Source of the DNA: Strongylocentrotus droebachiensis
Taxonomy: Eukaryota > Echinodermata > Echinoidea > Camarodonta > Strongylocentrotidae
Direction: 5' to 3'
NCBI GenBank assembly: GCA_035222895.1
Contig: JAVYIG010006409.1
Span: 54,465-118,464 of the forward strand
Length of the DNA stretch: 64,000 bases
The position numbers and the translations under genes were made by a program. Positions 1 through 12,140 of this stretch are shown piece after piece. Within the stretch, counting starts at the first letter, position 1. Every line of letters begins with the position of its first letter. Under the pieces are notes generated by a model. It made no database searches, was not told where the DNA came from, and worked only from the letters and a program-made list of their open reading frames with translations.

Positions 1-3000
1 CAAGAAATGGCTTTTTACATCCCAGAGATATCAGTGTAATGTCGAGTTCAGGGAATAAAGCAAAATAATGATAAGTGATGCAAGATGTACAAGGACTATT
101 ACTATTAATTTTCTTGCTGTTGAGAGAGAGATGGTTATTAACTGGAGTATCATCTCTTATGAGCCAGAAACAAAAGACATCCACTTTCATTCAATTTTAA
201 TCAGAGTTAACGCCTTTCTGGGTTTTGAGCAGCAGGCAGTGTACATACAAGCATAGAAATGTGAAAATTTGACTTCACAGTCACAAAACAACCGAACAAG
301 TACATTTTGTAGTTCAATATAGTTATTAGTAATTTTCAGCAGGTTAAAACCTGTTTGTTCATCCATTCCTTGGCGACAATAGTCACAACTGACTAATCGC
401 CAATAAGCAAAAACAGAAGAAGAAGATGAATAATTCAGAATGACTCTAGATCCGTTAAAACAGCTCACCTTTGAATTTAATGGTAATAAAGTTAGGGAAT
501 ATGGCAAGGCTACGAGTGGGGGATAGTATAATAATATTACGCTTCTCATATACAATACATCAACAATGTCTCTAAGGGCTTTACAATCTATATTGGATGG
601 ATAAGAAGCTGCTCTGTGTTATCTGACTTTTGTTCTTCTTTTTCTTCAAAGAGTAGGAGGTAGGGTGTGATACCTTGATAAGCATGGAAAATCTTCAAAT
701 CGCTATGAAGATTATTTGTAGGAAGGGAATGAAAAAGGGCGATGAGACTTGAGAGAAGTTCTCAATTTCCGGATTTTAATTGACTTATCTTTGCAAGGAT
801 AACAGCCTCCTATGACAATCAGCCTTCCTCTTAACATACTACAGGCACAAATGAAGATTTATAATTAAAAAAAAAACATTTCAAGATGTCATGGTTGGCA
901 ATTATTTATCAGAGGAAACATGATACTTCACTTATTTTAATGGAGGGAATAATATATGACATTTTATATAAACTATCTTTGAAATATCTACCAGGAAACC
1001 TTCAAGCCATGATCAATAAAACAGATCACATTTTTCTTATTCAGTGATCCCTAGCTTGCTTGCTATCACATAACAACTTAGTTGGTCCCTATGCAAGGTC
1101 TTAAAATAAAGTATCCCATCAAATATCAATAAACCGTATTAATTTTGACTGAAGAGAGGCATGTTGCCGTACAAAACTGGTATAAGGGTTATATAATGAA
1201 ATCTAAAAAGTATACCAATACTTGGGCGATCTTGATACGTATACAAGCTTATTAGGCTTGACTGAAAAATATTTTAAAATACAGACATTTTATCTCCATT
1301 ACATCTCAAAGACACTGTTCCTTTATAGAATGACTACTTTCTAATTAAAAAAAGTGCAAAATATAATGCTAACACATACTTAGTATACTGTAAGTTCACA
1401 AGATGTCAGGGAACAGTTATATTTTTCTTCAAGCTGGACCGATTCTTTCAACAAAATAGATCAGTGCTTTTCCACTCTAAGCCAGCGTGCCCTGAGTTTG
1501 TCCTCATATGACCCCTGACCATAACCCCCATCTACATGCCGAAAGTTCAAAGGTCAAATAGCCAGAGAGGAAAGTGATGTTATCCATGCTGGGAGAATGC
1601 CAAGGAAAACAGAAGACTGGTAATTGCCCAAGACTACGTACCTTAGGTTGGGTTCACACAGGCAGTCTCTTAGTATAAGGTCGATATCTTAAACTTCAAA
1701 GTTATTTTGTAGTAAGGGAACGTGAGGATTCACTCGTGGTTGTTTTAGGGGTGTCTGTCAAATACTTGTACTAATGAATTAGTTTAACTTATGAGCACTG
1801 GGTTATGTTAGAATTGTATAATTTTATCATAATTTATCAGAACTCAAGACTTTTCAGAATACCAAACTCGTCCTCAGGCAATTGTCATCTTAAAAGTCTG
1901 TTAAATGTCAAGTTTAATAACTCGAGCATAAAGATTAAAATTGTTGCTCACATGGGGAAACAACCGTAAATCAGGGACTGCTTAAAAACAATTCCCACCC
2001 CCTTTATTGGCAAATTGAAAAAGAATTTGGGTAATGAAATTGCTCCCTAGTGATTAGAAAATATGAAATGATGATGGTTGTGGTGGTTAAAAGAAACATT
2101 TGGGATTCTGGGACTGCTTGGTGGATGGGGAAAAGACCTGATTTATCTTTGGCAAGAGGTATAAATAAACCACAATAAATCTAGATCGAAACAGTCTAGT
2201 TTAGGAAGGTCAATGTGAAAATATAACCATTGCAACTGCAGAAATATTGAGAATAAACCTGTTGATTCTTGATTTAAAGTATTCAATGATTTATGAGGAC
2301 AAACTAAGGTAGTGAAAGAGAAGAGTGACTTATATTTTGTATAAATAGGACAGGTCATACTGTCTTCACTTTATAAAAACACTCCTTCCTCTTATCAGTA
2401 CAAAAAAGAAAGTAATTTGGATAAAATAAGTTTCTGTTTATATTTGTTTATGCTGTTAGAGCGAGAAAGGATAGACAGAGGTTAAGGGGGGGGGGGGTTC
2501 ATTTGGAATCTTCTATTGTATTTAGATTCAACAGTTGAAAAATGAACATTTTGATATGACCTGCTTTGACCTGAGAAAATCAATCCAATTTTTCTGTTTC
2601 ATATCCATCTTCCTCACGTGTGAAGGCATCAGATTGAATAATAAAAATGCCATTATTTCATTTTTGAAAATTTTGGACTAAACTAGTATATTGTTTGCCT
2701 GGCGTCAACTCCCCAGATTGTGTAAAATGACCCCAATTTGTTACAATTCCTTCATTACTTGCTCCTTACTTTTCTTAGCTTAGTCAGGCTGTTGTATTTC
2801 GGCTAATATCGTTTCGGGAACGAGTGACAAGTTCAGATGAATTTCAGAGAATAAAAAACTGGAGTATCAAAGAAAAGTCTTCCACACGCCCTAATGGCTT
2901 GATGATTTAATAAATCTAATAACCCGGGGCATGCAACACTGTCGCCTCTCTCTACAGAACGAAGGAATCATTGTCTGCCCACGACAAGGGGTCGGGAAGG

Positions 3001-6000
3001 GGGAACGTATGAGAAGAAGAGAAACACTCGTAATGATAATTGCCCAGACGTGCTCCAGAGTGACCGACTATCTCTCTGGTTGGGGATGTTTGATTTGGAA
3101 AGCTGCAGGAGGCCCCTTTACTGAATCCCCAAAGACTTAAATTGAGGACCTCGACTTACATTTTGATGAACTTGAACAAAATAAGCTTTATCATACCTTG
3201 GATTATAACAAAATGGGATGACCTGGTTCATATCTTTCAGGTTTTTTTTACTATATATCTTGCAAATTCTCACTTTCCTAGCTTAATTAGGCATTAAATA
3301 TAGCTATATTTTGAGAGAGACAGGAGGGGGGGGGGGGGGAGCACCCTCTACTCCTTTTTATTTCCATTTCATAAGATGTTTGTGAATATTCAGAAAGGTC
3401 AAGAACCATTGACCAAACTGGACAAGTACACACACTTTGGAATGAAGTGGGAACACCCTGTATTTAGCCCACTGAATATGACTGGATTATGGTATATATA
3501 ACAAATATTTTCTACAGCCTTGAGCCTGATTTTTTGGTAGGGTTTCATTCATATTCAAAAAAGTTAAGCAAGCAAACCCCACCCGACTCCAAGTCTAAGT
3601 TTGAGGTGCATTCATCCCCCTCTCCACCTGACAGGTCCAATCCTAGGGGTGCACTTGAGGGCCAATTTTAGCTCCACACAGCAGGTGTATGATTGACCGA
3701 GGGATGGGCAAACTCGCAGGGGGCGGGGGTCGACGGCAGGTCACAGATCGTTCAACAAACTCCCCCACTCCCTCCTACGATTTCGCTCTAATTGATGAAT
3801 TACATTAGGTCCAAGCCAGCCTTCACCATATATTGACCAATTCATCATGTATCTATGTACCAAACAATATTTAGACATGGACCAACCTTCTTTTCAAAAG
3901 GATTCCCCCCCCCCCTGATAACCATAATTCGGCATTCAAAGAACAAGGTTATCTTACCTAAAACATTATTTTTTACTTTTAAAACATCATGGTAAATCAA
4001 GAAACAAACTGGTAAACTTTGAATGGTTATCCAAATTTACTTGTTGTGTGTTTTAAACATTTCCTAGTACACTAACAGACTCTATAAATGTAAAATAAAT
4101 ACTGCGATTCCCAACACATCTGCCATATAACATGACCATAAACTTCCCATCTGTAATTGCTCAGATTTCCTGTGCAAATCTCAGTGAGAGGCCCAGCACA
4201 TCTTTGGGGAATAAACTTATATCATAAAATTAGGGGAATTACCTACCTCAAAGTACATATCCAACTCTGTTTCTAATTATAGACCATGGTGTTAATTTGA
4301 AAACTTCCCCTTGCATCAAAATATATCAATTAACATCTACACGTCAGGCCTCATGGAGTATATCGGTAAGCAGTGAAGTTTCATTTGCTATCTATAGATT
4401 AAAGCTTTAAAATACACTTCATCTTTAACCTACATCGTTGGGTTCTGTATCATAAGAAATATATGGGTATAAGGGTTAGTCAAGCGATTTTTGTTTAAAG
4501 CTAGAATTCTGCAGAATCACGATACAAAACGCATCTTTTTCAGCATTTTATGTTTTGTTTTTAATATTTACGGCCGACGAAAATTCTCTTGAAATCAATC
4601 ATATTTTAAACTAAACTAAACATTTGAAAACCGTGTTTTTAGGGTGAAAATGTGTCGCTTGAACGCACCCTAAAGATCTTAGGATTTAGGCAGTGAGGAC
4701 ATTCCCAGGGTGCTGAACCACAGCAGGTATCTAGTACCAAGGGAAAAGAAACTTAGGACAGTTGCAAAAGCTATATAGCCTCCGGGCATTTAAACTCAAA
4801 GGACTGACAGAGTTCTAGATAGAGGAAAATTGTTTTATTAATCCAATATTGAATAAGTTTTGTTTGGTTAGAGTATGGATGAATTCACACCCCATCTGGT
4901 CCGGTAATGGATGAGTTGATCAAGGAACGATTCAATTTCATAAAGCAGGGTGAGGTGAGAGAGGATGTTTTGACCGACTCCCATCCGTGATGGCTTTACC
5001 ATCTTATTTCAAACCGCACAAATGGTGACAAAGAACAAAGCCTCAATGTGACTTTGCTTTGTCCATTTATTCCCTCCCTTACAAAAGCGTGAAGTGAGAA
5101 GGAATATTTTTTCTCATTGTGAAAACATGTGTTCCCAGCAGTTCGGACAGAAGGTATTACAATCTATCAATGAATCATAATTATATTCTCCTTTCTGAGT
5201 GCATGCTCAGCCGCCTGTGAACACACATTTTTACTTGTAAGCAAAATGTCAACAAACTTTATGAAAAATTTGCCAAAATTCTGATTTGCTGAAATGAATG
5301 AAAATGCATAATTTCAGATGTATTCCCTTGGTCAGCCCAACTTTTATGATTCCTTCTTCCTTTTTTGGTATGACTTTTCTGCTACTGTACATTTTCTATC
5401 CGAGTCATTTGTTTGGGGTTTTGAACTGTTGAAATCGATGGGAAATTTATTCCACTTTACATTTATGACCAGAATTTAAGACTACCCTATAAAAATAGAT
5501 GAGGATGACGGAGGCAGACATTCTCTGGTCTACCGCTCCGTCATCAGACTGATCGTCTGCGAGGAAGATTGACAGATTCTCTCGTTCCCGGGGATAAGTG
5601 GGCGACTCACCGAGCCATCCATTAGGGACATGCAGGGAGGCCACCAGCCAGATAAATGTGGCATCCTATTCTGGTAACAGCCAGGGAATGTAGTTAGCCA
5701 ATTGAACCCCCGCGTGGGGGACGAGTGGAAGTATTGAATCGGCGGCGGTGGCGGGCGGGGAGGAAGGGAACTTCAGATCGTTCTCGGCGGGAGAGCATAA
5801 AGCCATGATAAGATAACTGGCGTAGCTAGATGTGGGTGCAAGGTCGGAAGGGCTGAACTCTTAATTCTGTGGCAGCATACTTCAACCTATAATTCATCCT
5901 CTCATATTTGACAAGGGAATGTTTACCAGATAAGTAGGCCTACTTGTAGTAATCAGGGGGGGGGGGGTACCATAACTTCAAGCCGTTTGTCTGTACAAGT

Positions 6001-6351
6001 TAAAACATAACCCTGTACTCTTTACAAGCATGCTTAATATGTTGCCCAGAATTGAAGTACACTAAACATAACAAAGCAATCAAAACTGTTGAGTTGATAC
6101 TGAGATTCACACAAATTTCTCAGTAAATAACTGTGATGAAAAACGGGAGGCATGGGCAAATCATCATTTGGTAAACTGTAGTTCCATGTGGATTCTGTCC
6201 CTGCACCTGTTTTGATCCAACTTTCTACAATGTTTTTCAGTTTGGATGTTCCATTAGCTTTCGTATGAAGCATAACTTGATATGTCCGATAATGATAAAA
6301 GAGGCTACTGCTATTTTTATTTGGGAGAGACAAGCAAGTGACAAAGCTTAC
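1..6351 (-). other. Incomplete intron downstream of the DSGVG exon
   Basis: I see no exon, RNA gene or complete mobile element here. The next DLC exon (RLRWHSFQ-like) was searched for by its reverse-complement codon pattern without success, so the intron is longer than 6.3 kb. It contains G or C homopolymers at 2486-2497, 3326-3339, 3905-3915 and 5956-5967. A GC-richer stretch around 5500-5800 carries only a 65-codon chance ORF. Short ORFs at 68-256, 187-555, 2143-2358, 2931-3140 and 3489-3671 resemble nothing I know. Confidence 0.7.
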
Positions 6352-6712
6352 CTGTTGGGTCTCGTCAGGGAGTTCCCCACACCGGAGTCTCTCCTCTCCT
6401 TCCAGGGAGATTTGCCGCTACCGGTCTTGACGTTGATCGTCGTCTCCTGGGACTTTGTCCTCTCTTCCTCCTCCTCCTCGTCTTCCTCCTCGTTTGATGC
6501 GGGCGTGTCCTGCTCGCTGGTAGTGTCCTGCCCGGTGGAGAGGCCGACTCCCGTGTCGTCCTGGTGCTCCACCTCCCGCTTGTTGTGGTTGAAGTCGGGC
6601 GTGGTGATTGGGGAGGGGAGTGGTGAGCCATAGGGGGAGGACACCTGCGAGTTGACCGGGGAGTTGACCGGGGAGGAGATCTGTGAGGATGCTGTAGAGG
6701 CACTGCTGTCAC
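6352..6712 (-). CDS. DLC1: DLC-family RhoGAP, Ser-Pro/acidic linker exon ending in DSGVG signature
   Basis: This 361-nt exon follows the large exon in matching phase (its first two bases complete a Gly). It encodes a Ser/Pro repeat (SSPVNSPVNSQVSSPYGSP), the sequence LPSPITTPDF, an acidic run of Glu/Asp, and ends WKERRDSGVGNSLTRPN plus a split Arg. RRDSGVG.SLTRP is a hallmark just ahead of the RhoGAP domain in DLC1, STARD13 and STARD8. The acceptor is CTTTGCAG before 6712 and the donor is AACAG|GTAAGC at 6351. The exon ends in phase 2. The next family segment (RLRWHSFQ-like, leading to RhoGAP and then START) was looked for in 1-6351 and not seen, so it lies left of the window. Many SP/TP dipeptides suggest proline-directed phosphorylation of the linker; that is inference. 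Confidence 0.92.
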
Positions 6713-7869
6713 CTGCAAAGACCAAACGATAAGATACATTGAAATGTGCACATGCAAGACAGCTCAAAGCAAACAAGAGAACCCAGCCTACTCAGTTATT
6801 ACAGGCAAACTGTACTACTTGGTAAAACTCTACAGCACATGGATGTAGTCTGGGGATCTCCCTAAAAATGGATATTAATGACATTGTTGCTGAAACTACA
6901 GAAAAAGTGAGGTCATTATGTACGTAATTGGGTAATGAATGAAATTCTAAAGATCTTCCTAATTTCTTTCTTCTTTCTTTGCCTATTTAATAAAAAAGTT
7001 GCAATATCATGCAAAAAGGATGCGTGAACTATGGCCTTGAACTAATCAACACCCATCAAACCATGACCCACTTACGAAGGTAAAGTTCTGTACTTTTGTT
7101 ACTATGCTCAGTATTCCTCACGCGAACTACCAGTGACGCAATACCCACACATACCCTCACATCAGATCAATTAAGACCTTGGCAATTCTAAACTCTGAAG
7201 GAAACAAGCTGTTTTAGGGTCTGCCTGCCTGCTTGCCCCCTTCAACCTACTTTACTCATTTGCCCTGACATAATCACACCGATTTTGGAAGTCAGGGAAA
7301 GAGTTCTTTTAGATGCTGCATTGAGTAATGGTACCCTTTAAATGACCAGGGCCCCTGTTGCATAAAACATACCAATTGATGGTAACTTTTCCATCAATGG
7401 CAACAGGGCTCAACAGCCAATCAACATCAAGGCTTCCATGGTAGTTACCTTTGATGGCAAAGTTACCATCAATGGTAAGTTTTGTGAAAAGGGGGCCCAG
7501 ATGTAACTAGCTGGTGGGCAAATAGCCTGCATTTCAAATTGTCAATGAAACTAGGCACTGTTAAATTTAATATGTACATTGAGAATATCCATGCAGGCTC
7601 TATTGTATAACATTCTAAAATGATTATGGATTATAGAACATGAACTACTCTCAATGAAATATCAATACTTTCCTTGTGCATTTTCATTGATTTAAAAGTA
7701 ATGGAAACAATGGGGGAAAGTCCCATGGGACCCCCTTTACCCAGCCACACCACACTATCTACTGGATCTTCATCACCAGGATAGCGAGGTGTGGCCTTCA
7801 AGGTATATTCAAGGTATATTCTAGAAATTCTTTGTCTTTTTTGGGGTGGAAGCTAGGAGGGATGCTTAC
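6713..7869 (-). other. Short intron (1,157 bp) between large exon and linker exon
   Basis: The borders are GTAAGC (7869-7864) and a pyrimidine-containing CTTTGCAG acceptor at 6713-6720 on the minus strand. The only structure noted inside is the GGGCCC-ended foldback at 7349-7498. No coding potential is evident. Confidence 0.8.
7349..7498. mobile_element. GGGCCC-ended foldback MITE-like element, copy 1
   Basis: The ~150-bp unit runs from GGGCCCCTGTTGCATAAAAC to TTTTGTGAAAAGGGGGCCC, giving imperfect terminal inverted repeats. Internal inverted GATGGTAACTTT / AAAGTTACCATC segments allow a long hairpin. Its ends resemble the copies at 27446-27593 and 60404-60553, although the interior differs. 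It is non-coding and presumably non-autonomous. Confidence 0.7.
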
Positions 7870-9559
7870 CTGTTTCTGCTTTCTTGATGTTCTCTTCCAA
7901 TTCATGAATGCTCTCATTAATTCCCGTCAGCAGTCTCTCCAGCTCTGAGCTCAGTCCCATGACCTCCGCTTCAAGCTCCAGATCGACCTCGTTGCTAAGC
8001 ATGCTCTCCCTGATACCCTCCGGTCCAGCGTTGGGTAGACTGTTGCTTCGGTCCCTCTTGACAACCGGCTTTGGAGCAGACACGCACGCTCCTCCTGTAG
8101 GTTCTACAAGCTGTTTCTCCTTCATGAGTATCTTACTAATGTTTGTCAGGATGTCTAGTTTCTCAGTCTCCACATCTTGATTGAGGTTATTGTTTGTTCT
8201 GTTGAGCGAGCCATGGGAGCCGCTGAGGTCCTCGCACGTGGAGACGCTCACACTGCGTCTCTTCGACGGCGCAAACGCAAGCGGGTCATTCAAGTGCCCG
8301 ATGTTCTTGAGGTTGTAGATTTGGCGCATGAGTTCTGTTTCGGCCACCTCGATCTCAGCATTGGGTAGGTTGTCCAGGCTAGAGTGAAGTGCCGGGGGCA
8401 TGTTGTCGTACATGCTCGGGCTACGTAGCCGGTGTGGAGTATGCTCATCATCTTCCAAGCTGTTGAGCGGCGATGTGATTAGTCTTTGCGAGGGCCAGTC
8501 ATCCGACTCGCCTTCGTACTGTCCTTGCCAAGAATCATTGCTACTACTGCTTAATAAGCTGCGACCCGTCGTACCCGTAACGTTTGAACTCCTCTCTGAG
8601 GGGATGCGATTGTCTCTAGTGTCCATGCTCACATCGTCCATGTCACTCATAAACACGTCCTCACAACTCTTGCTTTCATTGTTATTGTTGATTTTCTTAG
8701 ACAAAGCATTTTCTAGGTCTTCGGACACATCAAGACTGAATTTCCTATGTAACGTGGGCGAACTGGGCTCCGAGAACACCCTTCCCATCCTCTTTGAGAT
8801 ATTGTTCGACCTTCCATTGGGGTTTCTCCGCCTCTTAGCGGGTGGAGTCACCAGCGAGTTAGCCGGATACCTACAGGACCTGGCATTTGCCGTCTGCAAA
8901 TCAACACAATTAAACAACTCAATCTTACGCTGCAGAGTACCATTGTCCTGCACGATGGGTCCACTTATTTCCAGCGTGTCCCCTCCCGACTTGTGCTTCC
9001 GCCTGTGACTACCGCCCCTGGGCCCCCTCCTGCCCTTGAGGCTGTCCAACCGCTTCAGAAAACTCTTGGCACCCTTCATGTGGTCCCTGCTACTGTGTAG
9101 TCCATTAAGATCAGATGCTGCATCTTTCCGTACTGAAATCGGGGATGAGATCTGAATAATAGCACTCCGTGGCCCATTCATGTTTCCATCAGATCCGACA
9201 GGTGTGGATGTCTTATATCCGCTATTAGAAACAGGCAAGCTCTGACTCGATGGCGAAGAGGCTATGTCCGTAGTGCGCTTCACGTACAATTTCTTAACGA
9301 CAGCTGGACTCTCAAAGCTGCTTGTGCTTGTGTACCCTTCGTTTCGCTCACTGTCCGTTGTCGTGACACTTTCGTGACTGCTGTTCAGCCGCGAGTGCGT
9401 GTGTATGTGCGTCGTAGTCGAGTCTACGAGGGGCGACGTTGATAGTTCAAGTTCGGGGAACTCCTCGCCGGTCATTCGTCGTGACCATCGTCTGCTGCTG
9501 CGCATGTATTTCCACTTGATACTGATCGCACACTGGTCCTCATCTTCTGATTCGTCACA
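7870..9559 (-). CDS. DLC1: DLC-family RhoGAP, large central exon (serine-rich, tensin-binding-like region)
   Basis: This 1,690-nt exon has 563 open codons plus one base. It opens with CDESEDEDQCAIS..WKYMRSSRRWSR, matching the DLC1 segment SDEDEPCAIS.KWTFQRDSKRWSR (from memory). Exon residues about 165-170 (9050-9067) are KSFLKR, in a block with RRKHKSGGDTLEISGPI that parallels DLC1 FLKRMESLK...LIISGPI. A basic KRRR cluster lies near 8821-8848. The motif PSMYDNMP (TAC codon at 8408-8410, exon residue 384) corresponds to the SIYDNVP tensin SH2-binding motif of DLC1. The last ~40 residues are a Glu/Leu-rich predicted coiled coil. The acceptor is TTTCTGCAG before 9559; the donor is ACAG|GTAAGC at 7869. 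An open frame extends upstream to a Met at 9664, but the family alignment starts exactly at the acceptor, so that part is intron read-through. Much of the middle is low-complexity serine-rich sequence with little expected conservation. Confidence 0.93.
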
Positions 9560-11640
9560 CTGCAGAAATGAAATAGAATGAAAAAAGAAAATGAAGACCG
9601 ATTTACAGCTGGTTCCATTATAATCACACAACAATTTAATATCGACAGTTCCACAAACATCCAATTTGTTTTGGAATAATCAGAATATTATGATGACATG
9701 AAAAAATATTCCACTGTCACAGCTCATGTATAGCTAGATAATCCAATTTAAACATGTTCAGGGACAGTAGGTGAACTCCAATTACAACCACAAAAAAGGT
9801 ACATTCCCTGAATGTTCCGTGGTAGCTGTTTACCTCTTGCCAAATCGGCAGATTGCCAAGATGTGGCAAGATCTGCCAGCTTAACGCACTGAGCACATTT
9901 TCATGCCTCCTTTCCCATACCCTAAATCCATGTCATGTGAAAATCTGGGTAGAGATTCATGCTCAAAATGGCAACTAAAGCAATCCAAAACTTCCGAGAC
10001 TTTGCTTACAGCCCCCGATCTTCCTTCACCAATTAATGCCTAATTGCTTGCTCGGTGACTTGCGATGGGGTAGATCAGTGAGTCACTCCGCTAAAACCCA
10101 ATATGTCCTAGGGTTTAGGTAGAATTAGGAGGAGGGTTTAACGGGACTTAATTAAGACATGTAATCAGGCTTAATGTGTCACATGAAATCAATTTTCATT
10201 CATATTCAAGGCACTAATTGAGATATGAGCATAACTATGCACTGAATAGCCCTTTCCAGGAAAAGTCATTCACGTTCATGCCGTTTTCCTCACACAGCAT
10301 GCAATGTATATGTAGGCCATACATTTCACATATGACTTGCACAATGAACATAATTTATTTCCTTCCTAAATTAATTACATAATTCAACCCCCATTAAATA
10401 AATATAAATAACCACTTTCATGTACTGTGTAAGTAATGAGAAGTAAGCTGTTAAGCACCAGACAAATGTTTTAGGGGCCTTCATGTATCAAATGTTGTTT
10501 CTGTGTTTGCCAAAAAAGTGCGATATTTCCCTCCCATGTATGATTTACCTGGCAAACTTTCAAACAATGATTTGATTAACAAGTATATTTAGAATTTAAC
10601 ACCCTTGAGTAATAGAAAAATAAAGTGTAGAGCCTAAAAAAGATAATTTAGCCAATGACTTGCATTTGGAATGGTAGGGTAGTACATGTAGTTGCAACAA
10701 ATAGGGAGACATACATGTAATTGCAATTTCAGCAAACAGCATATTTCAATGATTTATGTGTCTGCTTACTCTGCAAGAGTCTGCATTCATCATGATTCAT
10801 CGTGAATCACTTTCACGGAAATATCATTTTATGCCATGATCGTCTTGACTGGGCAGAAACTTGGGGGAATACCTGGAAACCCATGTTGAATTGAGGTGAC
10901 AATGACAAATTCAGGTAGAAATCCAACATCTGTCAGGTTTGTCACCTTGGGGAAATGCTTGTTTCCAACCGAGCATATTTGAACAGCTGAAATTGACATT
11001 TCCCCCCCTAAAATCACTTGAAATCAACTGATTGCCACGTCCAACCACCTGGTTTGAATCAAGTCGTTCTGTGACAGACAGAGTAAAACTGCCTGCCCAG
11101 CAATTGAGGGCACATAGGCGTCTGTAATGAGAGGGTGTCTGAATTTTTGACCAGAGGACATCTCAAAGCTGTCAGATCAATTAACAGAATCGAGTCATGA
11201 AGAGTGAAATGAGATCGATCTCAGGATGTAATGGCCCCCTTTTGTTTTTTATTCAATCGTGGGACTAAAATACTAAACTTCCCAAATGCTTTCTTTACAA
11301 TTAGATGAGGTTGGCAAGGGGGACTGTACTAATTTATGAGCAAATGGAACTGGGGATATTTAGATTTCTGCTGCATAGTCCTAAATCTTTGGTGATTATT
11401 AAATTTTATGACGCTGGTTCTAATATTAATGACAAACCATACTCAATCAATTATCTGTTTCTTTGATCCATATATATATAGGGGAGGGGGTCTGTTTTTT
11501 TATATAAAAGAACTCAGGAATAGGTAACTTGTCCTGGGAGGTTAATTAGACATATTCAAAGGAATTTACAACCAAATATATAATCAGCTACCATAAGAAG
11601 GGCAATTGATTTTATGAGGTTATTGAGCTTTATACCTACA

Positions 11641-12140
11641 GCGTGTCCACACACAAAACAATTTATCGCGAAACTCTATAACGATACGTCGTATAAAGAA
11701 TCATCGTATAAATTCCAGGATGTCCACACACAAGAAACGTCGTCACTAAAGAATCATCGTATAAAATGCCCCCTGTCCACACACAACATTTTCCGTGATT
11801 CTTTATAGAGTTTCGCGATAGTGATAAGAGGTCTGGTCTCATTTCGCTCGAGGTCACGTTAAGCCCCGCCCAGTTAGTTACACTAGTTACACTCCCCCAG
11901 GGGGTCCCCCTGTCCACACACAACATTTCCGTGATTAGGCGTGATTCTTTATTGAGTTTTAGTTCGAAACGATGCCCAAACCTGCGTTTCGTTAGACTAG
12001 TTTCGTTATACGACGTATCGTTAGTGAGCGTCCACACCTACAATTTTGGTTGTAAAACTATCGCGAAACGGTATCACTATCGCGAAACGGTATAGCTAAT
12101 CATGATTAGTCACGGAAAATGTTGTGTGTGGACAGGGGGC
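11641..12140. mobile_element. Complex foldback element with repeated GTCCACACACAA motif
   Basis: The motif GTCCACACACAA occurs about four times on the plus strand (near 11645, 11720, 11774 and 11912), and its reverse complement TTGTGTGTGGAC closes the element near 12122-12133. CCGTGATTCTTTATAGAGTTTCGCGATA near 11792-11819 is inverted relative to TATCGCGAAACTCTATAACG near 11664-11683. The arrangement implies nested inverted repeats forming a large hairpin, typical of a foldback or MITE. It has no transposase ORF; the 124-codon ORF on the minus strand is a by-product of the palindrome. Confidence 0.7.

Noticed and set aside
8400..9008. 202-codon plus-strand ORF, the longest on that strand
   Set aside because: It lies antisense to the large DLC exon; its leucine/serine-rich content mirrors serine-rich coding sequence.
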